In this document: in pieces, positions 38,314 to 47,930 of the stretch
How positions within the stretch are numbered: the stretch's first letter is position 1
Layout of the letters: each line of letters starts with the position of its first letter
Source: Deltaproteobacteria bacterium
Lineage (GTDB): Bacteria > Myxococcota_A > Polyangia > HGW-17
Length of the DNA stretch: 64,000 nt
Reading direction: 5' to 3'
NCBI GenBank assembly: GCA_016937155.1
Contig: JAFGWM010000062.1
Span: 1 to 64,000 of the forward strand
Translations under genes and position numbers: made by a program
The notes under the pieces: generated by a model
Databases searched by the model: none
What the model saw: the letters and a program-made list of their open reading frames with translations, nothing else
Told to the model about the DNA's origin: nothing

Positions 38314-39003
38314 TCACCGTTTTATGAGAGGAGTGATTACGCGATTTCTGAGATTGATCTCTGCATCGCTGGGCCTTATATATAAAGGCTCAGAAGTAAC
38401 TGCATTATCAACTTTTCCCTGTTCATATCTTTTCCATCCTGCACTAAAAAGCATTTCCGGAGTGATTCTGTTATCACTTGAGTATTTACCAGGTAAAAGT
38501 AGAGAGGAAAATTCATTGCTGTATGATTCAATTCCTGAACCGGTCAGGAACCAGTCCTTTTCATTTTCAAGAAGTTTTACTATTTCCAATGGTGATACAA
38601 GACGGGGACTTTTTTCGCCATTTGGTGTCCAGTCTGTGTAGCATTCATTTCTTCGTGCATCAATCAGTACACAGGGATTTTCAACTGAAATATCAGGATG
38701 CTTTCTATAAATATCAAAGGTAGTGATTTCATAAAAAGGAATGTTCAGACTCCACGACAGTGTTTTTTGAGTTGTCATACCTATTCTAACACCGGTGAAA
38801 GTTCCAGGACCTCTGGATGCAACAACCATTTCAAGTTGATGATGAGAAATACCAGCTTCAGAAAGAACATTCTGAATGCTGACCATAATTCCCGGGCCAT
38901 GACTTCTGGCTTCCGATGAAATTCCAGCAATAAATTTACCGCTGTGCCCAAGGGCTACACATGATATCATTGTGGATGTATCCACACAAAGCATCCAGCT
39001 CAT
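38314..39003 (-). CDS. tsaB: tRNA t6A biosynthesis protein TsaB
   Basis: TsaB partners with TsaD and TsaE in making the universal N6-threonylcarbamoyl-adenosine of ANN-decoding tRNAs. The 229-residue product has the actin-like fold signature MLCVDTSTMISCVAL and GPGTFTGVRIGM at about residues 65-76. The start at 39003 is chosen over an in-frame ATG eight codons earlier, because GGAGGG precedes it and it overlaps the rseP stop as ATGA. It is the last gene of the xthA-murI-rseP-tsaB series. Confidence 0.95.
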   Translation of the reverse strand: MSWMLCVDTSTMISCVALGHSGKFIAGISSEARSHGPGIMVSIQNVLSEAGISHHQLEMVVASRGPGTFTGVRIGMTTQKTLSWSLNIPFYEITTFDIYRKHPDISVENPCVLIDARRNECYTDWTPNGEKSPRLVSPLEIVKLLENEKDWFLTGSGIESYSNEFSSLLLPGKYSSDNRITPEMLFSAGWKRYEQGKVDNAVTSEPLYIRPSDAEINLRNRVITPLIKR

Positions 39004-40799
39004 TTTGAACCCTCCGGTTTCAGGCATTTGAGCTCATTTTCCGGGATTGGTGATAAATTATCCTTTGCTGCCTGTTCTCCTGTAACTGCATTTCTTTTTA
39101 TCGTTGATGAACCCTTGTCACGGAAAACTCTGGTAAGATCATTTTTAAAACCAAACACCATAAGTAATAGTACAAATCCCAAACCAGCCCATGTTACAGC
39201 AGCTCTTACAGCAAGGGTCAGAGGCTTTCTCAACGCTGCCTCAACAAGAAATAAAAGAATATGTCCACCATCCAGTACCGGTATCGGGAGAAGATTCAGA
39301 AGTGCAAAATTAAGTGAAATAAGAGCCATTATCTGAATGAAAAAGAAGAATCCTCTTTCAGCGGCAATTTTTGCCATCTGGGCTATCATCACTACACTAC
39401 CTACATTTTCCCTGTCCACTTTTCCGGTTATCATAAACCAGATTCCCTGTACCATACCGGTTGTAAGCTCCCATGTGGTTACGAAGGATTCTTTCAGTGC
39501 ATAAGTAAATTTTCCTTTTACAGGAACATCCGAAGGAATATCCATTTTTCGCCAGGTGGAAATACCGAACTCATATCTTTTATGCCTGTTACCGAGATCA
39601 TCAGTATTGGAAATAAGATCCAGTTTAATTGCGGCACTGTGAAAACAGCTTGAGCCATTTCCCGGGCTTATCCAGCTTATGCAAAGTCTGGAAGAAGAGT
39701 TTCGCCCCAGAACATCCTCAAATTCAGTATAGGAGTTAATACTGTTTTCAGACGGTTTACAGTCAAAGGGTTTTTCTGAAGTTTCCATGACTCTTATACT
39801 CCAGAGTCTGTCTCCCTCTTTGATACCCCATCTGCGTGCAGGTGCACTGGGATTCATATCACTTACGAAAAGTTCCCCCTTTTCAATTCCCGAAAGTTCA
39901 ACAACTGAACTGATTTTTACCTGAATAATAGAACCCATGCTCAATCCAAGTGTTTCATCAAGACTGTCTGATTTTCTGATGATAAAAACAGAGATTTCTC
40001 CTTCAGGAGAAGATTCCCTGAAAGCCTCAAAATCCGGCCAGAATTGAATTCTGGAGAACTTATCCCCTCTTGAAATTCCGGTGATGAGATCCCCTGTTCT
40101 AAAGCCGGCTTTATATGCAGCACTGGAAGTATCAGAAATTCCAATGGAAGGGAGAGTACCATTAAGTAAAACTCCTGCTCTACCTATTTTAGTCATCAGA
40201 CCTACGGAGTTTCTTCCCACAGTGGTATCTGTTTTCATATCAATGGAAATGTTTCCCTTTCCAGGTCGATGAACTTTTATTTTAACGGTTTTTCCTGGAC
40301 TTGATGAAATTTTTCTTCGGAACTGTTCAAAGGACTGGACTTCTGACCCGTTTATGGAAAGTACTGTATCTCCACTTTTTATTCCGGCTTTATGGGCGGC
40401 CATTTTAGGAAGAACAGTACCCATATGGGGAGGAGTAACCTCACTGACCGTAAGGAAATATGAAAAAAACAGTATTACAGGAATGATAAAGTTAACAATG
40501 GGGCCCGCAGCCACAACTGCAATTTTTTTCCATAAGGAAAGTGATGAGAGGGTTCTACCGACATCCTCAGGATCAATTTCTTCAGTGGGATCCTCACCGA
40601 TCATTGAAACGTATCCGCCCAGAGGAACTATGGAAAGACGATATTCAGTTTCACCCCATTTTCTTTTCCATACTACAGGTCCGAAACCCAGCGAAAATGC
40701 GGTTACCTTTACATTAAAAGCTTTAGCAGTAAGAAAATGGCCCAGTTCGTGTAAAAAAACCAGAGGACCCAATAAAACCAGAAACCAGAAAATAGTCAT
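39000..40799 (-). CDS. rseP: Site-2 (M50) intramembrane zinc protease RseP, enlarged
   Basis: Inner-membrane metalloprotease that cuts membrane-spanning regulators such as anti-sigma factors. The active site is HELGH (residues 17-21) in the first helix, with the third metal ligand in NLLPIPVLDGGH near the C-terminus. Between the catalytic halves I see three PDZ-like segments: PHMGTVLP...AGIKSGDTVLSINGS, then GISDTSSAAYKAGFRTGDLITGI, then GELFVSDMNPSAPARRWGIKEGDRLWSI. With 599 residues it is clearly longer than the usual 430-460 with two PDZ domains. The start lies 14 bases after the murI stop. Confidence 0.93.
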   Translation of the reverse strand: MTIFWFLVLLGPLVFLHELGHFLTAKAFNVKVTAFSLGFGPVVWKRKWGETEYRLSIVPLGGYVSMIGEDPTEEIDPEDVGRTLSSLSLWKKIAVVAAGPIVNFIIPVILFFSYFLTVSEVTPPHMGTVLPKMAAHKAGIKSGDTVLSINGSEVQSFEQFRRKISSSPGKTVKIKVHRPGKGNISIDMKTDTTVGRNSVGLMTKIGRAGVLLNGTLPSIGISDTSSAAYKAGFRTGDLITGISRGDKFSRIQFWPDFEAFRESSPEGEISVFIIRKSDSLDETLGLSMGSIIQVKISSVVELSGIEKGELFVSDMNPSAPARRWGIKEGDRLWSIRVMETSEKPFDCKPSENSINSYTEFEDVLGRNSSSRLCISWISPGNGSSCFHSAAIKLDLISNTDDLGNRHKRYEFGISTWRKMDIPSDVPVKGKFTYALKESFVTTWELTTGMVQGIWFMITGKVDRENVGSVVMIAQMAKIAAERGFFFFIQIMALISLNFALLNLLPIPVLDGGHILLFLVEAALRKPLTLAVRAAVTWAGLGFVLLLMVFGFKNDLTRVFRDKGSSTIKRNAVTGEQAAKDNLSPIPENELKCLKPEGSK

Positions 40800-40813
40800 A
40801 ATATCTTACCATT

Positions 40814-41650
40814 TCAAATATCTACTCTCTGAACATTAGAGAGTGGTTCCCCAAGAAACAGTTCACCTATTTCCGAAATACGGCTGGTATCAGTGACGTA
40901 TGTATCAAGGGTTCCTCCGGAAGAATTATCATTAAAAAGTTCCTTCTCCCGAAGAATTTCTTCAATAACGTAAGAAGCACTTACTCCACTGTCAATGAGT
41001 TTGATTTCTCTTTCGAAAACTTTCAGTGCTGCCTCACTTATTATTTTTTTCAACAGGGGGTAGTGGGTGCACCCAAGAACCAGAGTATCCATTTCAGGAA
41101 TTACTTTTTTTAGTTCATTCATGTAATGAACAGCGGTTTTTTCCGGAATTTCTCCTTCGATCCATCCCTCTTCTGCAAGGGGAACAAAGAGAGGACAGGG
41201 GATTCCACCTGTAGTTACAGTACTGACACTTTTTTCTCTAATGTGGGTTTCATAAGCATGACTTTCTATGGTTCCCCTGGTTCCAATAACCCCCACATTA
41301 CCGCTTATAGTATTTTTAACTGCTGCTCTTGCCCCTGGTTCAATAACTCCTACAACAGGAATATTGAAATTATCTCTTAGTGCAGTGATTGAGTGAGCAC
41401 TTGCAGTATTGCAGGCTACAACCAGCAGTTTGATGCCCAGAGAATCCAGAAATTTGGCATTATTGATTGAATACCTGATAACTGTTTCAGGACTTTTTGT
41501 TCCATATGGAACCCGTGCAGTATCCCCCAGATAAATAATGTTTTCTCCAGGAAGATACTTTCTCAGTGCTCTTACAACGGTGAAGCCACCTACACCTGAA
41601 TCAAATACACCTATGGGGAGATTTTTTTTAAGTGTTTCATCAGTCATCAT
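40814..41650 (-). CDS. murI: Glutamate racemase
   Basis: Cytoplasmic cofactor-independent racemase that supplies D-glutamate for peptidoglycan. The 278 residues include FDSGVGG at about 15-21, the first catalytic Cys in VVACNTAS, the second in LGCTHYPL, and a GDTARVPYG substrate loop. Its ATG shares a base with the xthA stop (TAATG), so the two are translationally coupled. Confidence 0.97.
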   Translation of the reverse strand: MMTDETLKKNLPIGVFDSGVGGFTVVRALRKYLPGENIIYLGDTARVPYGTKSPETVIRYSINNAKFLDSLGIKLLVVACNTASAHSITALRDNFNIPVVGVIEPGARAAVKNTISGNVGVIGTRGTIESHAYETHIREKSVSTVTTGGIPCPLFVPLAEEGWIEGEIPEKTAVHYMNELKKVIPEMDTLVLGCTHYPLLKKIISEAALKVFEREIKLIDSGVSASYVIEEILREKELFNDNSSGGTLDTYVTDTSRISEIGELFLGEPLSNVQRVDI

Positions 41651-42426
41651 TAAAATTCCAGTTCGATTCCCACAGGACAGTGATCACTGCCTGTAACTTC
41701 TGAGAGGATGAAGGCATCTTTCAGGTGTGGTAGTAGATTTTCAGAAATGTAAAAATAATCAATTCTCCATCCAACATTTCGATCTCTGGACTTAAAGCGG
41801 TAGTCCCACCATGAATAGGCTCCCTCTATGTCTCCATTTATCTTCCTGAAGGAATCAATAAAACCACTTTCCAGATAAGTTGAGAGCCACTGACGTTCAA
41901 TTGGAAGAAAACCACTGTTTTTAATGTTATTTTTAGGTCTTGCCAGATCAATTTCCCTGTGGGCTGTGTTGAAATCTCCACAGACAATTACTTTTTCCCC
42001 TGTGGCAATTTCTTTTTTTAGTTTTTCCAAGAGAGATTCATAAAAACCGAGTTTAAACTCCAGTCTTGAATTATCCCTACTGCCATTGGGAAAATAGATA
42101 TTGTATAAAATAAAATCATCAGTCTGTGTTCTAATGATTCTTCCCTCGGTGTCATATTTTTCAACACCCATACCTTTTGTACTTGTATGATTTAGTTTGC
42201 TGTCCTTAAAAAATGTTGCTGTGCCGCTGTATCCTTTTTTTTCGGCGCTGTCACTTTGAAAAGAAGTGAAAATTTCATGAGAAGTCAGTTCAGCGGGAAA
42301 TTGACTTAATTCAGCCTTTGTCTCCTGAAGACATAAAATATCACAGTCGCATTTTGAAGCCCATTCAAGAAAGCCTTTTTTTGCCACCGCCCTTATGCCA
42401 TTTACATTCCAAGATAATATTTTCAT
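41650..42426 (-). CDS. xthA: Exodeoxyribonuclease III
   Basis: DNA repair nuclease acting at abasic sites and 3' ends, EEP fold. Motifs in order: ILSWNVNG, CLQETK (metal Glu), VCGDFNTAH, and GSDHCPVGIEL with the catalytic Asp-His. The product is 258-262 residues, normal for the family. I prefer the ATG at 42426 (MKILSWN), as most homologues begin there and GGTGG precedes it; an ATG four codons earlier is possible. It opens the coupled xthA-murI-rseP-tsaB run. Confidence 0.95.
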   Translation of the reverse strand: MKILSWNVNGIRAVAKKGFLEWASKCDCDILCLQETKAELSQFPAELTSHEIFTSFQSDSAEKKGYSGTATFFKDSKLNHTSTKGMGVEKYDTEGRIIRTQTDDFILYNIYFPNGSRDNSRLEFKLGFYESLLEKLKKEIATGEKVIVCGDFNTAHREIDLARPKNNIKNSGFLPIERQWLSTYLESGFIDSFRKINGDIEGAYSWWDYRFKSRDRNVGWRIDYFYISENLLPHLKDAFILSEVTGSDHCPVGIELEF

Positions 42427-42520
42427 ATCAACCACCATCTGGATGAAATATTTCCCATCCGATTACGAGTCCCCGTTGATAACATATTATGTAAAGTTTA
42501 GGAAACAGTATGATGCATTA

Positions 42521-43219
42521 TTACTCGATTCGTGCGGTAGCCATGGAATGAACTCTGACAGTGAGTTCTCCTGCGGGCACGGGATCTCCTGCGAGAAATA
42601 CCACCTGACCCCCAATGAAGAAGTAAAATGGAACACTTGGATCCTGGCAGTATTCAGTCAGTATGTTTTCACCCTCAGTAGTGAGATTGATATCATAAAC
42701 TCCCATTGTTGATGCTGGAATTGAATCAAGGGTACCGATCAGTTCAGCCTCTGAGTTTACGATGCCTTCTATACCATACAGAGTTGTCACACTCTGGGGA
42801 GCTACATATATCTCAAGGGGGGGAAGTGAGAAATTAAGTGTATTTTTAATTACCTCCATTTGTATGTATTTAAATGTGACAGTTACATGATCGTTTGAAC
42901 CTACAACAGCAAGCTCTTCAACTTCTTCCTTTAAGTTGACCAGATCACTTCTCAGGACATATTCAGCAGTTGCTTTACATTTTGATGATGCCACATCACA
43001 ACTGAAAGCTTCCCCTCCAGCTTCACTGCACGTCAAATCTTCGGTACATGCCACTTCCGGAATATTTCCAGAAGCAGCGATATTGAAGTCAGAAGTATTA
43101 ACAGTGAATTCTTTTTCCGGGAGGATAAAGTTGAAATCAGTGACATCGGAACTTATAAAGTCACAGCTGGCTGTTAAAACAGTGGATAACAGAAATAAAA
43201 TAATAGTAAGTTTACGCAT
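42521..43219 (-). CDS. Lipoprotein with Cys loop, unknown function
   Basis: The start at 43219 (MRKLTI) follows GAGG by six bases, and an ATG five codons further upstream has no such site. The lipobox is LTASC. After a short linker, a compact Cys region is seen (ACTEDLTCSEAG...SCDVASSKC, about residues 55-85), a pattern common in myxobacterial-type lipoproteins. The remaining roughly 150 residues alternate in a beta-rich manner and end with TVRVHSMATARIE. The family is not recognised. It sits 94 bases before xthA and may or may not share its transcript. Confidence 0.78.
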   Translation of the reverse strand: MRKLTIILFLLSTVLTASCDFISSDVTDFNFILPEKEFTVNTSDFNIAASGNIPEVACTEDLTCSEAGGEAFSCDVASSKCKATAEYVLRSDLVNLKEEVEELAVVGSNDHVTVTFKYIQMEVIKNTLNFSLPPLEIYVAPQSVTTLYGIEGIVNSEAELIGTLDSIPASTMGVYDINLTTEGENILTEYCQDPSVPFYFFIGGQVVFLAGDPVPAGELTVRVHSMATARIE

Positions 43220-43501
43220 TTTTAACCTCAGCAAAAGTTAGTAGTAATCTGTAATTATATTATCGGCAGAAATTCATAAAACTGATTCTGAATTTCACCT
43301 GAAATACAGTTTACCACTCTTTGTCATGTTGAAAGGGTTTTTTCAAGAAATTTATTGAACTGTGCAAATGGTTTTCCATTAACGGGGAACCGGAATTTGG
43401 ATTTTATACATCCATCATCGATGGTTTGATTATTAAGTGGTGATCTGATAACATGCTGCACCCTGAAGATGTTTTTCTTCAATATCAAAGGCAGTTTATA
43501 T

Positions 43502-45664
43502 ATGGATTTCAGTACCTTGACTATACATAGTGCTCCTCCTTATCCCATGGGCGCTACACCTCATCATGATGGAACAAGATTTGTAGTTTTTTCACGCAAT
43601 GCCGCATGTCTTACTTTGCTTTTGTTTGAAAATCCTGAAGATACCGAACCTGCTGTGGAGTTTCAACTTAATGATTCACAGCATCGTTTTGGTGATATTT
43701 GGTCTGTATATGTAAAAGGTGTGAGACATGGATGTTTATATGCATGGAGAGCCCACGGTAACTGGAATCCTTCCTCAGGTCATAGATTTAACTCAGATGC
43801 TCAATTAATTGACCCTTATGCCAGAGGGATTTGTGGTCCATACGAGTGGCGGGAACAGGAAATTGATGAATCTGTTCCTCTGGTGCCTAAAAGTCTTGTG
43901 ACTCATCCTCCATATCACTGGAAAAGAACAGCAGCATCATATATTCCAATGGAGGATACAGTAATCTATGAAGTTCATCTGAAAGGTTTTACTGCACATC
44001 CATCATCGGAAACTCATGGAAGGGGTGCCATAAACAGATTTATTGAGAAGATACCTTATCTCAGAAATCTGGGTATAACCACCGTGGAGTTTCTTCCGGT
44101 TCAGTCTTTTGCTGAAAATGAAAATATAAACAGAAATCCGTTTACCGGTGAACGTCTGAAAAATTACTGGGGATACAGTACAATAGGCTTTATGGCGGTA
44201 CATCCACCATATGGAAGCATGGATGAACGCGGATCTGAGTTGTCAGAATTCCGTAACCTGGTTAATATACTTCACGAAAACGGTCTGGAAGTAATTCTCG
44301 ACATCGTTTTCAATCATACTGCCGAAGGCAATGAAACCGGACCCACTCTTTCCTTTCGTGGCCTGGATAATTCCATTTATTATATGCTTGGAGAAGACCA
44401 GTCCACTTACCGTAATTTCAGCGGATGCGGGAATACTGTGAACTGCAATCACCCTGTTGTAAGAGATTTTATTTTAGATGTGCTCAGGTATTGGGTTGTT
44501 GAGATAGGTGTTGATGGATTCCGTTTTGATCTGGCAAGTATCCTCGGGAGAGATCAGAACGGTGAACTCCTGGATAATCCTCCACTTGTTGAAAGAATAG
44601 CTGAAGATCCTATCTTAAGGAGTGTAAAAATAATAGCTGAAGCCTGGGATGCCGGTGGAGCCTATCAGGTGGGAAGTTTTCCAGGAACGAGGTGGTCTGA
44701 ATGGAATGGAAAATTCAGAGATGATATCCGTAAATTCTGGCTCACCGGTGAAGGTAATATCAGAGATTTGGCAATGAGACTTTCAGGCAGTGAGGATCTC
44801 TATGGCCACAGTGGAAGAACACCCCTTCACAGTATAAATTTTATAACATCACATGATGGGTTCTCTTTAAGGGATCTTGTTTCTTATGATTTTAAGCATA
44901 ACGAAAACAATGGTGAAAAAAACAGAGATGGTGAAAACCATAATATCAGTAACAATCATGGTGTGGAAGGACCATCAGATGATCTGAAAATTAGAAAAAA
45001 TCGTCTGATTTCAATGAAGAATCTTCTGACCACACTGTTTATCTCCCAGGGTGTACCGATGATTTCAAGTGGTGATGAAATTGGTCACACAAAATCCGGA
45101 AATAACAACTCATACTGTCAGGATAACCCGGTGAACTGGTTTGACTGGAGACGTTTTTCCGGTGTTTTGGATATTTCACAACAAGGATATGAGGATCCTG
45201 ATGAAAATGATATTTCTGAAGCTGCTCAACTGTATTCACTTATCCGTGCCCTGATAGAATTGAGGAAATCCAATGAAATTTTAAGGCGTAAAATATTTTT
45301 CAGAGGAATTCCGGTGAAGACTGTTGGTGATGTGATCATGGTTCCGGATGTATACTGGCATGATGAGAATCATAATGATATAAACTGGCACAGGAATGAT
45401 AATTTTCTGGGGGTGCTTTTAGGAACTGATTTCGAACTTTTTCCAAGCAGCACACCTATCGAAATGCTTTTTAATGGTACCGGAGAGGATAAGAATATAA
45501 ATCTGAAGATGGTTGATGGATTTAACTGGGTAAAAATCATTGATACTTCATGTGATGAAATTCTCCCTTTGGATCTTTTCGAAAACGGTACACCACTGGA
45601 TGACTTTTCTCTGGTCGTTAAATCCCGTTCCACTGTTATTCTAATGCTTAAGAAAACGATCTGA
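43502..45664 (+). CDS. glgX: Glycogen debranching enzyme, GlgX/TreX type
   Basis: GH13 isoamylase-type enzyme that hydrolyses alpha-1,6 branches of glycogen or limit dextrins. An N-terminal CBM48 domain (PYPMGATPHHDGTRFVVFS) is followed by the catalytic barrel: VILDIVFNHT, the nucleophile Asp in GVDGFRFDLAS, the acid Glu in IIAEAWDAGG and FITSHDGFS. GDEIGH...GNNNSYCQDN is characteristic of the GlgX group. I start at 43502 (MDFSTL), where AAAGGCAG precedes; the frame extends 11 codons upstream with another ATG. It appears monocistronic, and no other glycogen gene is nearby. Confidence 0.93.
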   Translation: MDFSTLTIHSAPPYPMGATPHHDGTRFVVFSRNAACLTLLLFENPEDTEPAVEFQLNDSQHRFGDIWSVYVKGVRHGCLYAWRAHGNWNPSSGHRFNSDAQLIDPYARGICGPYEWREQEIDESVPLVPKSLVTHPPYHWKRTAASYIPMEDTVIYEVHLKGFTAHPSSETHGRGAINRFIEKIPYLRNLGITTVEFLPVQSFAENENINRNPFTGERLKNYWGYSTIGFMAVHPPYGSMDERGSELSEFRNLVNILHENGLEVILDIVFNHTAEGNETGPTLSFRGLDNSIYYMLGEDQSTYRNFSGCGNTVNCNHPVVRDFILDVLRYWVVEIGVDGFRFDLASILGRDQNGELLDNPPLVERIAEDPILRSVKIIAEAWDAGGAYQVGSFPGTRWSEWNGKFRDDIRKFWLTGEGNIRDLAMRLSGSEDLYGHSGRTPLHSINFITSHDGFSLRDLVSYDFKHNENNGEKNRDGENHNISNNHGVEGPSDDLKIRKNRLISMKNLLTTLFISQGVPMISSGDEIGHTKSGNNNSYCQDNPVNWFDWRRFSGVLDISQQGYEDPDENDISEAAQLYSLIRALIELRKSNEILRRKIFFRGIPVKTVGDVIMVPDVYWHDENHNDINWHRNDNFLGVLLGTDFELFPSSTPIEMLFNGTGEDKNINLKMVDGFNWVKIIDTSCDEILPLDLFENGTPLDDFSLVVKSRSTVILMLKKTI

Positions 45665-45740
45665 ATTTTAATGTTGTATCACTGATTGTGTATTGAACAG
45701 GGGAAACTTAAAAAGAGGGAAATTTTAGAAGAGGGGTAAG

Positions 45741-46322
45741 TTATCTTCTTCTACGTGAATTATGTGAGGATGAACGACTTTGTGAACCCCTGCTTCTTCT
45801 TGAATTTACACTGGAATTTCTTCTGCGGACATTGTGTTTCACAGTTCTGGAAACAGTAGTTCTTTTTCTGACAGGTTTGTATGTGGCATGGCGTACACTG
45901 TTTACATTTCTTGAAGATCCCACATGGGCAGTAGTGCGTACTCTATGGTTGTATATGTGGCCTCTTCTCACAACAACTCTGTATGTGGAAAGGCAACTTC
46001 TGTAACGTAGTTGCTGCTGGTACGCTGTAAGAAAAATAGGTGATCTTGCATTTGCCATACACTGGGTGCTTAATCTGGCTCTGGTGACCGGACATGTCAC
46101 ACCGGAATAGGAGCTCATGCAGGTGTTGTATCTGCTTCGAACAGTATAATCATCAGGAATAACTGATGCTGGAACTGATGCATAACAGGAATTCATAAAA
46201 GATACCGGTACATGTGAATAACCATTGCTCCATATTTTTATATGATTATCTCTTCTCACTGATGCATTTACTGCAGGTACCGACATTAATGAAACAACAA
46301 GAATTACTAAAGAACGTAACAT
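45741..46322 (-). CDS. Exported Arg/Ser-rich basic protein
   Basis: A 193-residue product with a clear signal peptide (MLRSLVILVVSLMSVPAVNA). Residues about 40-115 contain six Cys in short motifs (MNSCYAS, YNTCMSSYSG, VTCPVTRARLSTQC, YRSCLSTY). The last 70 residues are strongly basic and of low complexity, with RRRNSSVNSRRSRGSQSR-like sequence and an RRRR end. The ribosome binding site is GGGAGGT. I recognise no family. The charge suggests binding to nucleic acid, lipopolysaccharide or another polyanion outside the cytoplasm, which is inference only. It is flanked by long AT-rich intergenic DNA. Confidence 0.7.
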   Translation of the reverse strand: MLRSLVILVVSLMSVPAVNASVRRDNHIKIWSNGYSHVPVSFMNSCYASVPASVIPDDYTVRSRYNTCMSSYSGVTCPVTRARLSTQCMANARSPIFLTAYQQQLRYRSCLSTYRVVVRRGHIYNHRVRTTAHVGSSRNVNSVRHATYKPVRKRTTVSRTVKHNVRRRNSSVNSRRSRGSQSRSSSHNSRRRR

Positions 46323-46642
46323 GACTCTACCTCCCGGTGGTTAAATGTTAAAAAAATCAGTCAATCACGGTTGATGTAATCCGCAATATCCTTGCCAGTT
46401 TTTTAATTTTTCTTAAAAAACTTGAATTGAGTAATAATATTAATAAGTTAAAAAATTTGGAACTTTTCCGGATAACACCGGGTCGGCCAGTACAGGCTGT
46501 AAAACAATGTTCACTCGAAGTTATTTTCTGCATATGGATAATGGTTTACTTTGGCGGGACATTCAAATAAGAACGATTGTATGTTGTACTCTGTTTCGTG
46601 AAAATAGTGCTGGAGGTGTTACATTTGAAGGTGCATTATTAT
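46323..46642. other. Intergenic region without a recognisable gene
   Basis: 320 bases, very AT-rich between about 46400 and 46460. It must hold the promoter of the minus-strand basic-protein gene and the 3' region of the next minus-strand gene. No good terminator, RNA gene or coding frame was seen. Confidence 0.6.
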
Positions 46643-47494
46643 CTAGTGTCGGTTCCTTCTGCATTTTCCATATTTAAAGTGGGTGTGCTCAGGACACTGA
46701 CATTTTCCCTGCAGCGGATTGTAGATCATTCTTCCAGGACATTCAATTTTCTCGCCACCGTCTTTGAGAACCTGTTTGCCTGAAAATTTTATAGTTCTAT
46801 GAAAGTTTTGGAATACTCCTTCCATTTGTCCCTTGTCTGTTAATTGGATATATCCTGGTACTGCTAAATCATATTTGTTATTTCTAACATACCAGTTTCC
46901 TACAAGTCGTCTGTTCCATTTGTTGTAGCTTCCTTTGAAGTGATAATCACGATTAGCTCTGAATCCACTTAATTTACCTTTTATATAGCCCCCTTTTTTA
47001 TAGAATTTTATAGTTGCTGTGTGTTTTTTTGGAAAATTTTTATCAGTATGTTTGGTTATCTGCCATTTTCCAGAAAAGGGGTTTCCTACTGTATAGAGTA
47101 GCTTTGTATACTCATAAGATGTTGATTTAATAAGACTGGCATATAAGGATAATGAATCATTTGCACTTGCACTGAATTTTCCGGTAATTTCTTTAGAATT
47201 TAGAAATGAAAAACTTCCATAATAGATTTTTTTCTGTTCAGTAACAAGTATTACACCGGTTAACTGAAGTTTGTGTTGGTTATAAATACCCCTGAATTGA
47301 TACTTTATTTTGGATTTAATACCTTTTATTTCTCCGGTAACTGTTTTTCCGGTTTTGTTAAAAATAACAAATGAATTATTACCAATGGAGTTTTTATTTA
47401 TTCGTGTTTTCCACTTACCAAGAAATGGATTTGCCTGAACATTGTTGGATAAAGTACAAACAGAAACAATTACAAAAAATATAAGTTTTTTCAT
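46643..47494 (-). CDS. Exported protein with two lipocalin-like repeats
   Basis: The 283-residue product has a signal peptide (MKKLIFFVIVSVCTLSNNVQA). Two similar units follow, starting NPFLGKWKTRI (about 22) and NPFSGKWQITK (about 135). Each continues with a strand pattern containing G-x-[IY]-x-G-[KE] and YxFKG/YQFRG, as in small calycin or extracellular beta-barrel folds. The end (about 245-283) carries four Cys in CPGRMIYNP...KCQCPEH...GKC, a likely disulfide-knotted tail. Lys and Tyr are abundant. No family was recognised. GAGCTC lies before the ATG. Confidence 0.72.
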   Translation of the reverse strand: MKKLIFFVIVSVCTLSNNVQANPFLGKWKTRINKNSIGNNSFVIFNKTGKTVTGEIKGIKSKIKYQFRGIYNQHKLQLTGVILVTEQKKIYYGSFSFLNSKEITGKFSASANDSLSLYASLIKSTSYEYTKLLYTVGNPFSGKWQITKHTDKNFPKKHTATIKFYKKGGYIKGKLSGFRANRDYHFKGSYNKWNRRLVGNWYVRNNKYDLAVPGYIQLTDKGQMEGVFQNFHRTIKFSGKQVLKDGGEKIECPGRMIYNPLQGKCQCPEHTHFKYGKCRRNRH

Positions 47495-47930
47495 TTTCGA
47501 GCTCCATAAAAATCAGTTGGATTAAATTTAGCAAAATGGGATTTGATAAGTATACAGAATTTCTGAACTAAAAAATCTCGCCGGATAGACCAGCATTATT
47601 TGTGCCATAATTTGATGATTTCACAGTTGGCTTTTTTATGCTTTTGAATATTCTGGACAAATTATGAGTGTTTTTTTGAAATACTGTTAACTAATGGTGT
47701 GAAACTGTAATTTGTTTTTAACATTTTCTTACAGTATTTGTATCTGAGTATTTACTTAACCAGTGCGTTTGTTTAAATAAGTAAGTCCTGAAGTGCTGCT
47801 TATAGTATAGAGCCTGTAGTTAAATTTATCACTCACAGTTGAATGGTCTCAGTAACTTATTAGTGTGAATTACCTTGAAAATACGAATAATTAGTGGCAA
47901 ATTACATGCCCTGAGGTCAGGAGGTATGAC
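47495..47930. other. Intergenic region upstream of glyQ
   Basis: 436 bases between divergent genes, with no frame longer than about a dozen codons that has a ribosome binding site. It should hold the promoters of glyQ and of the minus-strand neighbour. I looked for a T-box leader (specifier loop, antiterminator bulge, terminator) and for a glycine riboswitch and saw neither. Confidence 0.6.
47919..47924 (+). promoter_or_regulatory. Ribosome binding site that fixes the glyQ TTG start
   Basis: A perfect AGGAGG is six bases before TTG at 47931, the first possible codon of the glyQ frame. An ATG at 47926 is only one base from it, lies in another frame and stops after seven codons, so TTG is the likely start. 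Confidence 0.75.

Noticed and set aside
41655-41685. GTTCGATTCC run that resembles a tRNA T-arm
   Set aside because: It encodes the C-terminal end of ExoIII on the minus strand, and no acceptor or anticodon stem can be built around it.
47495-47930. Possible T-box or glycine riboswitch in front of glyQ
   Set aside because: No specifier loop, conserved antiterminator bulge, terminator or tandem glycine aptamer was found.
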